64,000 bases of DNA from Echinicola soli (GTDB lineage Bacteria; Bacteroidota; Bacteroidia; Cytophagales; Cyclobacteriaceae): NCBI RefSeq assembly GCF_006575665.1, contig NZ_CP041253.1, positions 687,501-751,500 on the forward strand, given 5' to 3'. The notes under the pieces are model-generated. The model did no database searches. It saw only the letters and a list, made by a program, of their open reading frames with translations, and had not been told where the DNA came from. A program made the translations under genes and the position numbers. Positions 1-8,425 of the stretch are shown here, piece after piece (position 1 is the stretch's first letter; each line of letters opens with the position of its first letter).

Positions 1-1
1 C

Positions 2-58
2 GATAAGCATCGGGAGGAATAAGCATATTACAAGTAAGCTCCTTCTCATTAATCTCAT
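2..58 (-). CDS. Start of a secreted/outer-membrane protein, probably BamA (partial)
   Basis: Only the first 19 codons are inside the window. They begin at an ATG that overlaps the uppS stop codon (ATGA) and read MRLMRRSLLVICLFLPMLI, a basic start followed by a hydrophobic stretch, as in a signal peptide. In Bacteroidota the gene after uppS is usually bamA, the outer-membrane beta-barrel assembly factor, so BamA is the likely identity. The call rests on context and the signal-like start; the fragment itself holds no domain. The 4-base overlap implies translational coupling to uppS. Confidence 0.55.
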   Translation of the reverse strand, partial: MRLMRRSLLVICLFLPMLI

Positions 59-792
59 GATTTTATCTGGGCACCCGTTTTGCCAAAGCGTCTTTCTCTA
101 CGTTGATAATCCGCGACAGCTTCCATCAGGTGCTCTTTTCTAAAGTCCGGCCATAATACCTCTGTAAAATACAGTTCAGTATAGGCCAATTGCCAAAGCA
201 GAAAATTACTGATCCTCAGCTCACCACTGGTCCTGATCAGGAGTTCCGGATCGGGATAGTCTTTGGTCAGCAGGTGATCGGCGATCATATCTTCTGTGAT
301 CTCATCTACATCAATTTCTTTGTCAGCTACTTTTTTGGCAATGTCTTTTACGGTATTGGTGATCTCCCATCTTCCACTGTAGCTCAGTGCCAGGATCAAG
401 GTCAAGCCTGTATTTCCTGAAGTTTGTTCGATGGCTTCTTTAAGTTTTGTTTTTCCCCTTGAAGGCAGCATGTCCATATCGCCCACGAGGGTGAGCTTCA
501 CATTATCCTTCATCAGGTTAGGCACCTGGTCTGTCAGGGTTTTCACCAGCAGCTCCATGATGGCCTTTACCTCGAGTTTTGGTCTGGACCAGTTTTCTGT
601 GGAAAATGTGTAAAGCGTCAAATACGCTACGCCCAAGTCATTGGCTCCTGTAATGGTCTCCCGCACGGCAGTGATGGCATTTCTGTGGCCAAATACACGC
701 TTGGCACCCTTGCCCTGCGCCCACCGACCGTTACCATCCATGATTACAGCAATGTGCTTGGGAATCCTTTCCTTGTCTATCGCTTCCTTCAT
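55..792 (-). CDS. uppS: Isoprenyl transferase (undecaprenyl diphosphate synthase)
   Basis: Cis-prenyltransferase that adds isopentenyl diphosphate units to farnesyl diphosphate to make C55 undecaprenyl diphosphate, the lipid carrier for peptidoglycan and surface glycans. Seen: 245 aa, the usual length; the catalytic-Asp motif MDGNGRWA near residues 17-24; and RTSGELRISN near residues 187-196, with the following WQ.AYTELYF.E..WPDF signature. Starts with ATG at 792. The next gene on the strand (probably bamA) overlaps by ATGA, and the DUF6089 gene lies 82 bp upstream, giving an envelope-biogenesis cluster. No unusual residues were noticed. Confidence 0.97.
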   Translation of the reverse strand: MKEAIDKERIPKHIAVIMDGNGRWAQGKGAKRVFGHRNAITAVRETITGANDLGVAYLTLYTFSTENWSRPKLEVKAIMELLVKTLTDQVPNLMKDNVKLTLVGDMDMLPSRGKTKLKEAIEQTSGNTGLTLILALSYSGRWEITNTVKDIAKKVADKEIDVDEITEDMIADHLLTKDYPDPELLIRTSGELRISNFLLWQLAYTELYFTEVLWPDFRKEHLMEAVADYQRRERRFGKTGAQIKS

Positions 793-874
793 TCCAGTTT
801 TATCCGAGCTTAATTTTTTTGGAGGTACAAAAATGCTATTTCTTTTTTAATATTCTATCCCCGATGCCAATTAA

Positions 875-1666
875 TTAATAATTAAAGCATTCGATCTTGT
901 GGAAGGAGTAACTGAGCGTTACGCCTAAAAAATAATACCAGTCCTTGTCCGCCTTGTTTCCATAGTTTGCACCATAGGGCAACGGGTAGGCGTCCGGGTC
1001 ATCCGGAAGGGGTGTATCAGGATCAAGTGGAAACCGCGGCAAATAGGTGTCGTTTGGCTCGATCTTGTCCAAAAAGTCTGATAGGGTAGGCCTAAAACCA
1101 AACTCCACGGATAAAAACATCCGCTCTTTCAATTGATATTTCACACCTAAACCAAAGGGAATCACTGGCGTGGACAAGGAGTAATCACCCTCATCATTTG
1201 GAGGGATTTCCCCTTCATAAGATCGCCCTTCTCCGAAGAACATCGTATATCCTATCCCAAAGAAACCATATGGGGAATATCTCACCGGAGAATGCGGAGC
1301 CAGGTAATCGAGAAAATGATATTCCATCATGATATGCCCTTCTACCAACAGTCCTTTGAAATAAGCATTCCGCGCTTGGGCCATTGCATCCAGTGGTCTT
1401 ACACTGTCCGCAGCATTTAAGCCGGACAAGGCTATCCCATACCGTAAACTCCAAACATTGTCAAATTTTCGTCTGCCAAACAACGTGCCTTGAAGTCCAA
1501 TCTGGGAGGGATCCAATCTCCGGATAATATCTCCGGAATACGTCGCCACTCCTAGACCTAAGCCATATTCACTGGTCTTTTGTGCGTATCCTTGTCCAGC
1601 CGAAATTGACATAAACATCAAAATCAGAAGGGAATGACACAATAACTGAAAATTGACTTTTTTCAA
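875..1666 (-). CDS. DUF6089 family outer-membrane beta-barrel protein
   Basis: 263 aa with a signal peptide of about 29 residues (hydrophobic core LLILMFMSIS, cleavage likely after GYAQ). The mature part has alternating hydrophobic/aromatic strands and ends YSFHKIECFNY, as in small Bacteroidota beta-barrels. The gene between nadK and uppS in this phylum is commonly annotated DUF6089; its function is unknown, though the position suggests envelope assembly. The best start is TTG at 1666: it yields the MKK signal start, and no in-frame ATG lies between it and the upstream in-frame stop. Little Shine-Dalgarno match is visible. Confidence 0.8.
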   Translation of the reverse strand: MKKVNFQLLCHSLLILMFMSISAGQGYAQKTSEYGLGLGVATYSGDIIRRLDPSQIGLQGTLFGRRKFDNVWSLRYGIALSGLNAADSVRPLDAMAQARNAYFKGLLVEGHIMMEYHFLDYLAPHSPVRYSPYGFFGIGYTMFFGEGRSYEGEIPPNDEGDYSLSTPVIPFGLGVKYQLKERMFLSVEFGFRPTLSDFLDKIEPNDTYLPRFPLDPDTPLPDDPDAYPLPYGANYGNKADKDWYYFLGVTLSYSFHKIECFNY

Positions 1667-1740
1667 GACGCTGCAATTTATAAAGTACTCAACGAATAAA
1701 AAACCCTGCCCAGTATTCTCCGGGTTAATTTATGTTAAAA

Positions 1741-2616
1741 CTAATTTCTCATATCAAAGCCCCAATTCAGCTTTTTCCGCAAGGTATCAAAGAAGCTGTA
1801 ATCGTGGAACTTAACCAATCTCGCCACAAATTTTTCCCGCTTGACCTTTAGCTTCACGGAAGCATCCACCGCCGTAGACCGGGAGTCCAATGATATCAAA
1901 AACTTCTTGCTTCTTCCTTCTATTGAAAAGGTGATTTCACTTTCCTCTGACACGATCATGGGCCTCACGTTCAAATTATGTGGGCTCACCGGTGTAATGA
2001 CAAAGTTCTTTGCCGAAGGCGATATCAACGGCCCCCCACAACTAAGGGAATAGCCTGTGGAGCCTGTGGGAGTCGCGACTATCAGTCCATCCGCCCAGTA
2101 GCTGTTCAGGTACTCCCCATCAATATAGGTATGCACGATGATCATGGATGAAGTATCACGCTTATGAATCGTAAACTCGTTAAGGCCGTAAGGAACGCCG
2201 TTAAAAAGCTTCTGATCTGCCTCCAGGTGAATTAATATCCTGTCCTGAATGGTAAAATCCCCATCGAATAGCACCTGAACAGCCTTCTCCACATCCTCCT
2301 TCGCGATGGTGGCCAAGAATCCCATTCTGCCGGTATTGATTCCTACGATGGGCACTTCATACTCTCCCACCAGTGACACTGTATCCAGCAATGTACCGTC
2401 ACCGCCCACAGAAATCACAAAGTCCATATCTGCAAGCTCATTCCGATCACCCAATACAGTGAATCCGGTAGCCTTTGCCCCGGATTTCATAAAATATTTT
2501 GAAAATGTCTCCGTCAGGAACAGATCGGTTCCGTGACCGTGCAGCACATCTATCAACTTCTCTATATATGGCACAAATTCCTTTTGAAAACTTATACCAT
2601 GAATGGTTATCTTCAT
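1741..2616 (-). CDS. nadK: NAD kinase
   Basis: ATP-dependent phosphorylation of NAD to NADP in the cytoplasm. Seen: 291 aa; the diacylglycerol-kinase-like GGDGTLL motif at residues 71-77; an NE pair at about 146-147 (YGLNEFTI) matching the conserved NE/D; and the glycine-rich TPTGSTGYS at residues 182-190. ATG start at 2616. It lies 10 bp after the CBS-domain gene on the same strand and 74 bp before the DUF6089 gene, so the three are probably cotranscribed toward uppS. Confidence 0.97.
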   Translation of the reverse strand: MKITIHGISFQKEFVPYIEKLIDVLHGHGTDLFLTETFSKYFMKSGAKATGFTVLGDRNELADMDFVISVGGDGTLLDTVSLVGEYEVPIVGINTGRMGFLATIAKEDVEKAVQVLFDGDFTIQDRILIHLEADQKLFNGVPYGLNEFTIHKRDTSSMIIVHTYIDGEYLNSYWADGLIVATPTGSTGYSLSCGGPLISPSAKNFVITPVSPHNLNVRPMIVSEESEITFSIEGRSKKFLISLDSRSTAVDASVKLKVKREKFVARLVKFHDYSFFDTLRKKLNWGFDMRN

Positions 2617-2626
2617 TTGTTTCCCG

Positions 2627-3292
2627 TTAGATATTTAAAAATCTCATCAGGTTATCCAGACGGTCTTGCTCTTTGTTTTCGTCCATTTCTTCCTGATAAT
2701 GATCGATCACCTTGTACCCAAACCGCTCCAAGGTGGCCTTGATGTGCCGAAGTTCGGTTTTATCTACTTTTAACACCACTTTTATTTTACTTTCATCCAA
2801 GGGATCACTGGTTAAAAAGCTGCTCAGTACTTTAGCATTTTCAGACTCGATTACCCGGGCTATCTCATAGAGGCTGTAATCTGTCATAAACATGGACAGC
2901 ACTAACACCCCGCCCTGCGCTTGAATGGACAAGGTATCCGCGAAGGCGGCTATGGCGTCCTCTAGCGTGACCACACCATGATAAATATGGTCACTATCCA
3001 CCACGGCCACCATATTGCTTTGGAATTCTGAAGATACGCGGAGCACATCGTAGATATGCTTGTCCTTCAGCACAAAACAGCCTTCCGACTCTAATGGAAC
3101 ATCCGCCACAGGGATATCTTCTCTATTGATATTATAGATCATTTCATCGGTGACCAAGCCCCTGAACATCCCCTCCTCCACAACAGGCAATACATCCGTA
3201 CGGATTTCTTCCATCCATGACAAAGCCATCTTCGTTTTATCAGTGAGTTTTAATGGGGGAATCATGTTGTTGATAAATTCGTACGCCTGCAT
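2627..3292 (-). CDS. CBS domain-containing protein
   Basis: 221 aa, cytoplasmic, no signal or membrane segment. The first ~130 residues form a tandem CBS pair (second repeat marked by VVDSDHIYHGVVTLEDAIAAF), a fold that usually binds adenine nucleotides. The remainder (GGVLVLSMFMTDYSLYEIAR onward) looks like an ACT-like beta-alpha-beta region. It is encoded just upstream of nadK with a 10-bp gap, the usual arrangement in Bacteroidota, so a role sensing adenylate/NAD status is plausible but not shown. ATG start at 3292. Confidence 0.85.
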   Translation of the reverse strand: MQAYEFINNMIPPLKLTDKTKMALSWMEEIRTDVLPVVEEGMFRGLVTDEMIYNINREDIPVADVPLESEGCFVLKDKHIYDVLRVSSEFQSNMVAVVDSDHIYHGVVTLEDAIAAFADTLSIQAQGGVLVLSMFMTDYSLYEIARVIESENAKVLSSFLTSDPLDESKIKVVLKVDKTELRHIKATLERFGYKVIDHYQEEMDENKEQDRLDNLMRFLNI

Positions 3293-3468
3293 ATTTTAAA
3301 GATATTAAATAGTATCCATTTATTAAAACGTAAAAAGAATATACCTCGTCCAGCTATTGGTGTTTTTTATTTTCCCTGAATTCAACGTACGAGGTATAAT
3401 GTACGAATTACCAAGGTTTGATTTTTTGGCCACGGATATATGGATACTTTTTAAGTATTCTTCAAAAA

Positions 3469-3687
3469 CCGTCATTGCAGGCCTGTCTGAAGCCAAAGGC
3501 AGGCCTGTCTGAAGCCAAAGGCGGGCCTGTCTGAAGCCAGGCAGGCCTGTCTGAAGCCAAAGGCGGGCCTGTCTGAAGCCAAAGGCGAGCCTGTCTGAAG
3601 CCAGGCAGAGAGGAACGATGAGGCAGTCTCGTCCTAAGAGCAGGAGATTGCTTCACACCGTTGCTCTGCGTTCGCAATAAGGTTACC
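3469..3687. repeat. Palindromic intergenic element (family A) with expanded core
   Basis: Begins CCGTCATTGC and ends near TTCGCAATAAGG, with GGAGATTGCTTCACACCG and TTGCTCTGCG in the right half. These are the same ends and right arm as the elements at 18518, 21354, 42147 and 42389. The left arm is replaced by a tandem array of a 20-22 bp unit. The degenerate right end suggests an old copy. Confidence 0.75.
3481..3608. repeat. Short tandem repeat, 6 units of 20-22 bp
   Basis: The core GCCTGTCTGAAGCC starts at 3481, 3503, 3525, 3545, 3567 and 3589, so spacing is 22, 22, 20, 22 and 22 bp. Linkers alternate between AAAGGCGG-type and the shorter AGGCAG-type. The array sits inside a family A palindromic element, whose copy at 42147 carries a related CCTGTCTGG...CCAGACAGG hairpin in the same place. 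Confidence 0.9.
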
Positions 3688-3908
3688 GACATGTCATGCC
3701 CATCTTTCGTACACAATGTACTTCCCTGATTATAGTTGACCGGATTAATTATTGGATTTCATTGTCAAACATAGTAACAACTGGTCTTTCCCTGGATGAA
3801 AGTTTTGACCAATTCCTTTCAAACTCCTCTGGATTTTTGCTCATTTTTGCTTTAACGAGAGCTGCAACCATCCATAACGAATTGTGCTTCTCTGCTCCGA
3901 TCTACCCC

Positions 3909-3972
3909 ACCTAACCTCCCCGTCGCCGCGGGGAGGAATTTGTCTCATATCTCAAGTCTCACATCTTGATAC
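3909..3972. repeat. Gene-end repeat (family E): GC hairpin plus CTCAAGTCTCA tract
   Basis: CCTCCCCGTCGCCGCGGGGAGG (3915-3936) forms a hairpin and is followed by TCTCATATCTCAAGTCTC and CATCTTGATACT. Read on the minus strand it lies directly after the pabA-like stop codon. A near copy is at 54797-54872, directly after the M28 peptidase stop codon, with partial copies after 6626, 16233 and 51102. It could act as a transcript 3' end or mark an old element; neither is shown. Confidence 0.65.
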
Positions 3973-3978
3973 TATATA

Positions 3979-4548
3979 CTAAAGTTTCACACAATTCCTT
4001 GCCCAGTTTTTGATCAATTCGACACCATACTCACTCAGATACGCTTCGGGATGAAATTGAATCCCTACAATAGGGAGCGTTCGGTGGGCCATGGCCATCA
4101 ATTCGTGCTGGGCTGTTTCCAGCAATGGCTCCAAACAAGTTGGTAAATCCCTCAACTCCAAAGAATGATACCTTGTCACCATAAATCGATCGGGCAAGTC
4201 TTTCAGCAAGGGGTGGTCAGTAAGTTTGATAACGGGATATACCTTGCCATGCACCGGACGAGTACCTTTAACCAACTTTGCCCCAAAGAACTCTCCAATA
4301 CACTGATGCCCCAAACACACGCCCATCACAGGCAGCTTATCGTGAAAATACTCAAAAATGCCCTGGAGATTACCTGCCCTTGATGGCGTCTCTGGCCCTG
4401 GAGAAAGAATCACTCCAGCATATTTTTTTTCTTTTAACAGTGCCAGCGGCGTGTCATTCCTGACGATGTCCAGATCAAAACCAGCCTGTCTAAAGTAATC
4501 AGCCAGGATATGTGAAAAAGAATCAAAATTATCAATTAGTAACAGCAT
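3979..4548 (-). CDS. pabA: Glutamine amidotransferase, anthranilate/aminodeoxychorismate synthase component II
   Basis: Class I glutamine amidotransferase that releases ammonia from glutamine for a chorismate-using synthase. Seen: 189 aa; start MLLLIDNFDSFS; oxyanion-strand motif SPGPETP at about 49-55; nucleophile Cys78 in GVCLGHQ; and His/Glu in FHPEAYLSEYG near the C-terminus. TrpG and PabA cannot be separated reliably by eye. No trp genes are nearby, which favours a PabA-like folate role. ATG start at 4548, overlapping the end of the cvpA gene by 17 bp. The usual HPES is HPEA here, a mild variation next to the catalytic Glu. Confidence 0.85.
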   Translation of the reverse strand: MLLLIDNFDSFSHILADYFRQAGFDLDIVRNDTPLALLKEKKYAGVILSPGPETPSRAGNLQGIFEYFHDKLPVMGVCLGHQCIGEFFGAKLVKGTRPVHGKVYPVIKLTDHPLLKDLPDRFMVTRYHSLELRDLPTCLEPLLETAQHELMAMAHRTLPIVGIQFHPEAYLSEYGVELIKNWARNCVKL

Positions 4549-5077
4549 CCTGCGATTTTTTTACCAGTTCATTGATCCGTCCCACGGCATCCTGAATGGC
4601 TGGCGTAATGGTTCCTACAGCATCAATCACCAATGGTGCAAAAGGCTCCAAGACCCCAAAAAGAGAACTCTTCTCCAATTCTTCTTGAGGCATCTCCATT
4701 CCAAAGGAGTCGGCCGCCCAAATCAGTAGGCTAAGCATAAAGCCCCATTTCAGCAAACCTAGAATAGCCCCCGCAAAATTATCAAAAGTCCCTAAAATGG
4801 TCAGGTCCAAGGTTTTCTTGACCAGAAAAGCCAAAATCCGTATCGTAATGGTCACTAACAAAAATATGATCAAAAAGGAGATAAAGGGCAGCATGAAAGT
4901 CAGGCTCTCCACGCGCGCCGCCAAAAGATCTGCCCCCCAATGCATAAACTTAAAAGCAAATACAATCCCAATAATAAAAGCCACAATAGATAATATGCCA
5001 ATAAACAGTCCTTGCTTATAGCCACTATATGCCCCTATGGCCAATAAAATCAGTATAATTATATCGATTGTATTCAA
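4532..5077 (-). CDS. CvpA family membrane protein
   Basis: 181 aa with about four hydrophobic segments (IIILILLAIGAYSGY; LSIVAFIIGIVFAF; FMLPFISFLIIFLL; AGAILGLLKWGFMLSLLIW) and a hydrophilic C-terminus, matching the CvpA/colicin V production family, whose general role is poorly defined. The start is TTG at 5077, giving the family-typical MNTIDIIILI; an AAAGGTA sequence 5-11 bases upstream is a plausible ribosome-binding site. It precedes and overlaps the pabA-like gene, so the two are likely cotranslated. Confidence 0.85.
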   Translation of the reverse strand: MNTIDIIILILLAIGAYSGYKQGLFIGILSIVAFIIGIVFAFKFMHWGADLLAARVESLTFMLPFISFLIIFLLVTITIRILAFLVKKTLDLTILGTFDNFAGAILGLLKWGFMLSLLIWAADSFGMEMPQEELEKSSLFGVLEPFAPLVIDAVGTITPAIQDAVGRINELVKKSQDAVTN

Positions 5078-5390
5078 ATAAATACCTTTAACTACCTATT
5101 TTATCGAATTCTACAATGCCCAATACTTGTCACAAGTAATTTGCAGATTTACGATCTTTTTGTAGTGTTTAATACTATTTTTTTAGCTTACCCATTGGGC
5201 GAGTTGCTTCGTTTTCTTAGAGGGTAATCCCATAACATTATTTTAAAGGGGGGCATCAATTATGTTCCACTATTGATTTACCCTGTTCTCAATGTTTAGC
5301 TCTTCATCTCTTTTCCTTAGATGAAAAGAAACGAAGCAAGGAAAAAGACACAGCAATGCTTTCCTTTTAATGGCTTTAGACTTCCACGCT
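5078..5390. other. Intergenic region with inverted repeat, no gene
   Basis: 313 bp between cvpA and the end of yqeY. CTTCGTTTTCTT at about 5210 and AAAGAAACGAAG at about 5325 are complementary and enclose about 100 bp that include a smaller TCTCTTTTCC / GATGAAAAGA pairing. No open reading frame is convincing. The upstream part should contain the promoter of cvpA. Confidence 0.6.
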
Positions 5391-5837
5391 CTACGTCAAA
5401 AGCTGCTTTACTTTCTGTGAGATCAACTTACCATCAGCCTTCCCAGCCAGTTTCTTGGTAGCAGTGCCCATCACTTTGCCCATGTCTTTTGGCCCTTCAG
5501 CGCCCACTTCAGCAATAATGGCTTTCAGTTCGCCTTCAAGCTCTTCTTCGCTGAGTTGCTTTGGCAAAAATTCATTGATGATATCCAGCTCTGATTGCTC
5601 GGTAGCTGCCAAATCTTCACGCCCCTGCTGCTCGTAAATCTCCAGTGAATCCCTGCGCTGCTTGGCCGCTTTGGTCAAAAGTTTCATCTCTTCATCCTCG
5701 GTCATTCCTTTTTCTGCACCCTTGGTCTCTTCCAGCATGATCATGGACTTAATGGACCGCAAAGCACGCAAACGGTCTTTGTCCTTGGCACGCATAGCAT
5801 TCTTGATCTCGGTTTCTATACTTTGCTTTAAACTCAT
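5391..5837 (-). CDS. yqeY: GatB/YqeY domain-containing protein
   Basis: 148 aa, the usual YqeY length. The sequence starts MSLKQSIETEIKNAMRAKDK and carries the helical GatB/YqeY signature: LRALRSIKSMI near residues 25-35, NEFLPKQLSEEEL near 93-105, and a C-terminal GKADGKLISQKVKQLL. The domain is shared with GatB tails and is thought to bind tRNA; YqeY itself has no firm function. The ATG at 5837 is chosen because an upstream extension would run into pdxJ on the other strand and does not match the family. Divergent from pdxJ with a 63-bp gap and overlapping promoters. Confidence 0.9.
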   Translation of the reverse strand: MSLKQSIETEIKNAMRAKDKDRLRALRSIKSMIMLEETKGAEKGMTEDEEMKLLTKAAKQRRDSLEIYEQQGREDLAATEQSELDIINEFLPKQLSEEELEGELKAIIAEVGAEGPKDMGKVMGTATKKLAGKADGKLISQKVKQLLT

Positions 5838-5865
5838 TATCTTTATGTTTATGATATTTAAGGTG

Positions 5866-5909
5866 TAATTTTGAACAAAATTAGAGCATAATTTAATAAA
5901 ATGACCAAA
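5866..5909. promoter_or_regulatory. Overlapping divergent promoters of yqeY (-) and pdxJ (+)
   Basis: TAATTTTG at 5866-5873 on the plus strand and TAATTTTG at 5883-5876 on the minus strand both fit the Bacteroidota -7 box TAnnTTTG. They lie two bases apart as a near-palindrome, TAATTTTGAACAAAATTA. The minus-strand box has TTTG 22 bases upstream (5909-5906), within the accepted 17-23 spacing. The plus-strand box has no clear -33 TTG. Confidence 0.6.
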
Positions 5910-6626
5910 CTCAGCGTAAATATTAACAAGATCGCCACCATCAGAAATGCCCGTGGCGGGAACAATCCAGATGTGGTCAAGGTCGCCTTGGATGCTGAAA
6001 AATTCGGTTCTCAAGGCATCACTGTACACCCTAGGCCGGACGAAAGGCACATTCGCTATGACGATGTCATGAAGCTCAAGGATGTCGTTACCACCGAATT
6101 TAATATCGAAGGCTATCCTGACAAACGTTTTATGGAAATAATTCGGCTGGTGCGACCTGCGCAGGCAACTTTGGTACCTGACCCACCCCATGTGCTCACT
6201 TCCAATACCGGCTGGGACACCATCGCCCATCAAGAGGAGCTAAAAGATATCATTGCTGAATTGCACCAATACGGTACACGCACTTCTATTTTCATCAATC
6301 CTGACAAAAAATACTTCGAACCGGCCAAACTCACGGGAACCGACAGAGTGGAGCTTTACACCGAGCCTTACGCCAGTCATTTCCATAAAAACAAACAGGA
6401 GGCCGTAAAACCCTACGTAGAAGTAGCCAAAATAGCCAAAGAACTTGGACTTGGCCTCAATGCCGGACATGACCTGGACCTGGACAACCTCCGCTTTCTC
6501 AAGGAAAGCATCCCTTTCTTAGACGAAGTATCCATTGGCCATGCGCTGATCTGCGATGCACTTTATTACGGACTGGAAAACACCATCCAAATGTACCGAA
6601 GGCAGTTGGAAATGGATGAAGAATAA
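5901..6626 (+). CDS. pdxJ: Pyridoxine 5'-phosphate synthase
   Basis: Condenses 1-deoxy-D-xylulose 5-phosphate with 3-amino-2-oxopropyl phosphate in the DXP-dependent vitamin B6 pathway. Seen: 241 aa TIM-barrel protein with the PdxJ signatures [17 protein letters not shown] at the start, HPRPDERHI near residues 41-49, [10 protein letters not shown] near 193-202, and SIGHAL near the end. ATG start at 5901, preceded by a TAATTTTG promoter box. It is divergent from yqeY and 119 bp upstream of the hydrolase gene. Confidence 0.97.
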   Translation: MTKLSVNINKIATIRNARGGNNPDVVKVALDAEKFGSQGITVHPRPDERHIRYDDVMKLKDVVTTEFNIEGYPDKRFMEIIRLVRPAQATLVPDPPHVLTSNTGWDTIAHQEELKDIIAELHQYGTRTSIFINPDKKYFEPAKLTGTDRVELYTEPYASHFHKNKQEAVKPYVEVAKIAKELGLGLNAGHDLDLDNLRFLKESIPFLDEVSIGHALICDALYYGLENTIQMYRRQLEMDEE

Positions 6627-6745
6627 CCAGTAATGAGTATTGAGTCGTGAGAAACTAAAGCAGTTTTACCGAGGGCTGTGCCCCGATACAAAGTAAAGTT
6701 GAGCTTTTAGCTCGACAGTAAAACAATTCGACAAAAAACTACAGC

Positions 6746-7507
6746 ATGAAACTAAACTATAAGAAAGTAGGTCAAGGCAAACCGCTGATCATTCTGCATG
6801 GACTTTTTGGCTCGGCTGACAACTGGCTCAGTGTCGCCAAGGAACTGGAAGAAGATTATACCATGTACCTCCTGGACCAGCGAAACCATGGCGACTCGCC
6901 CAAAAGTGATGAATGGAGCTATAAAGGAATGGTCGACGACCTGGCTGCATTTATGACTTCCCAAGGATTGGAAGCTGCCTATATCATGGGGCATTCCATG
7001 GGGGGAAAAACGGCCATGAACTTTGCACTAAAACACCCCAACAAAGTCCAAAAACTCATCATTGCGGACATTGCGCCACGATATTATCCTCCACACCACC
7101 AAAATATCCTGGCAGGACTAAATGCCATCGACATGGAATCCCTCAAGTCCAGAAAGGAGGCCGATGAAACCCTTGCCGAGCATATCCCTGAAGCAGGGGT
7201 AAGGCAATTTCTCATGAAAAGCCTGGGCAGGGATGAAAACCGCAAATTCGTATGGAAGATCAACCTTCCTGTCATCACCGAAAAGATCGAAAATGTCGGT
7301 GAAGGAATCGACAGCGACAAGGCCTATGATGGCCCGACCCTTTTTATGCGTGGTGCCAATTCTGATTATATCCAAGACAAGGACAAGGAAGATCTGGAAA
7401 AATATTTTCCAGAACACAAACTGATCACCATTAAAAACGCCGGCCATTGGCTCCATGCCGAGCAGCCCGGTGCCGTAGTGGAGACCGTCAAAGCATTTCT
7501 GGGATAA
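6746..7507 (+). CDS. Alpha/beta-hydrolase (YbfF-like esterase)
   Basis: 253 aa cytoplasmic hydrolase. Seen: oxyanion-hole region ILHGLFGSADNW at about 16-27, LLDQRNHGDSP at 42-52, nucleophile Ser84 in GHSMGGK, and a catalytic His in NAGHWLHAEQPG near residue 237; the acid is likely the Asp in the strand before GANSDYIQ. This pattern is closest to the YbfF acyl-CoA esterase/abhydrolase group; the substrate is unknown. ATG at 6746. It probably follows pdxJ transcriptionally but has its own 119-bp leader. Confidence 0.88.
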   Translation: MKLNYKKVGQGKPLIILHGLFGSADNWLSVAKELEEDYTMYLLDQRNHGDSPKSDEWSYKGMVDDLAAFMTSQGLEAAYIMGHSMGGKTAMNFALKHPNKVQKLIIADIAPRYYPPHHQNILAGLNAIDMESLKSRKEADETLAEHIPEAGVRQFLMKSLGRDENRKFVWKINLPVITEKIENVGEGIDSDKAYDGPTLFMRGANSDYIQDKDKEDLEKYFPEHKLITIKNAGHWLHAEQPGAVVETVKAFLG

Positions 7508-7611
7508 GAGACCATACCGGTGCTACCTCATACATCACCATCCGTGTTTTTCTGCAATATCCGGGAGAAATACCCCCTGACCGAGACAATACACACCATT
7601 AACCACTGATT

Positions 7612-8325
7612 ATGAAAAAAGGAAAACTCTATCTGATCCCCAATGTTTTGGCAGAAGGCACATGCCAGGAGATCATCAGTCCCCAAGTAAAAGAGGTCAT
7701 TCGTCATACTGCTTACTTTTTGGCTGAAAACCTCCGTACAGCCAGAAGGTACATTTCCAGCCTGAAGCTTGGACTGACGATCGAAGAGTTGCAGTTTGAG
7801 GTGTTGGATAAAAAGACCAAGGCCACCAATATGCCTCAATTGCTCCAGCCGATCTTTGACGGCCAGGACATAGGCATCATCTCGGAGGCCGGCTGTCCGG
7901 GGATCGCAGATCCGGGCGCAGTAGCCGTGGCATTTGCCCACCAAAACAACATCCAAGTAGTGCCACTTTCAGGACCTTCTTCCATGTTCATGGCGCTGAT
8001 GGGCGCAGGATTCAATGGGCAGTCGTTTACCTTTCATGGCTATCTTCCCATTGACAAAAAAGCCCGTATACAGGCCATCAAAACCCTGGAAAGTGAGTCA
8101 TCCCAGTACCGACGGACGCAACTTTTTATGGAAACCCCCTTCCGCAATAACCACCTGCTGGAAGACCTGAAAACCCACCTCCATCCCAACACCAAACTCT
8201 GCATCGCCAAAAACCTAACCGCCAAGGACGAATTTATCCAAACCAAAACGGTAGCTGAATGGCGAAAAATAAAAATTGACCTCCATAAAATCCCCACGGT
8301 TTTTGTACTGGACACGAATTATTGA
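7612..8325 (+). CDS. SAM-dependent methyltransferase, tetrapyrrole methylase (RsmI-like) family
   Basis: 237 aa. The start GKLYLIPNVLAEG, the GQDIGIISEAGCPGIADPG segment at about 83-101 and the SGPSSMFMALMGAGF segment at about 123-137 match the tetrapyrrole-methylase fold used by RsmI, the 16S rRNA C1402 2'-O-methylase. It is shorter and more divergent than true RsmI (AGTP.ISDPG replaced by SEAGCPGIADPG), so it is probably the Bacteroidota RsmI paralogue with an undetermined substrate. ATG at 7612. Followed after 100 bp by another methyltransferase gene. Confidence 0.8.
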   Translation: MKKGKLYLIPNVLAEGTCQEIISPQVKEVIRHTAYFLAENLRTARRYISSLKLGLTIEELQFEVLDKKTKATNMPQLLQPIFDGQDIGIISEAGCPGIADPGAVAVAFAHQNNIQVVPLSGPSSMFMALMGAGFNGQSFTFHGYLPIDKKARIQAIKTLESESSQYRRTQLFMETPFRNNHLLEDLKTHLHPNTKLCIAKNLTAKDEFIQTKTVAEWRKIKIDLHKIPTVFVLDTNY

Positions 8326-8425
8326 GGTTGTGAGGCTAAAAGGTTTGAAGGTTTAACCCGAATTTAGCCTATCTATTGCAACCTGAAAGTGCTTCAAAAC
8401 ATCTATCAAAGTTTAACCGCAAATC

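Larger units (their letters stand above)
3293..3978. other. Intergenic region with repeats, no gene
   Basis: The 686-bp gap between the CBS-domain gene and the pabA-like gene has no credible coding sequence. It holds a member of the CCGTCATTGC-ended palindromic family expanded by an internal tandem array (separate entries), AT-rich sequence, and at 3909-3972 a GC-rich hairpin followed by a CTCAAGTCTCACATCTTGATAC stretch that recurs next to other gene ends in the window. An 84-codon open frame crossing the tandem array is a by-product of the repeat. Confidence 0.8.

Noticed and set aside
3462..3716. 84-codon open frame over the short tandem array
   Set aside because: Its sequence is just the translated repeat (LASDRP-type units); no start context, no homology, and it lies within a palindromic element.
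5838..6233. N-terminal extension of yqeY to 6233
   Set aside because: Runs antisense through the pdxJ start and adds residues unlike the YqeY family; ATG 5837 gives the normal length.
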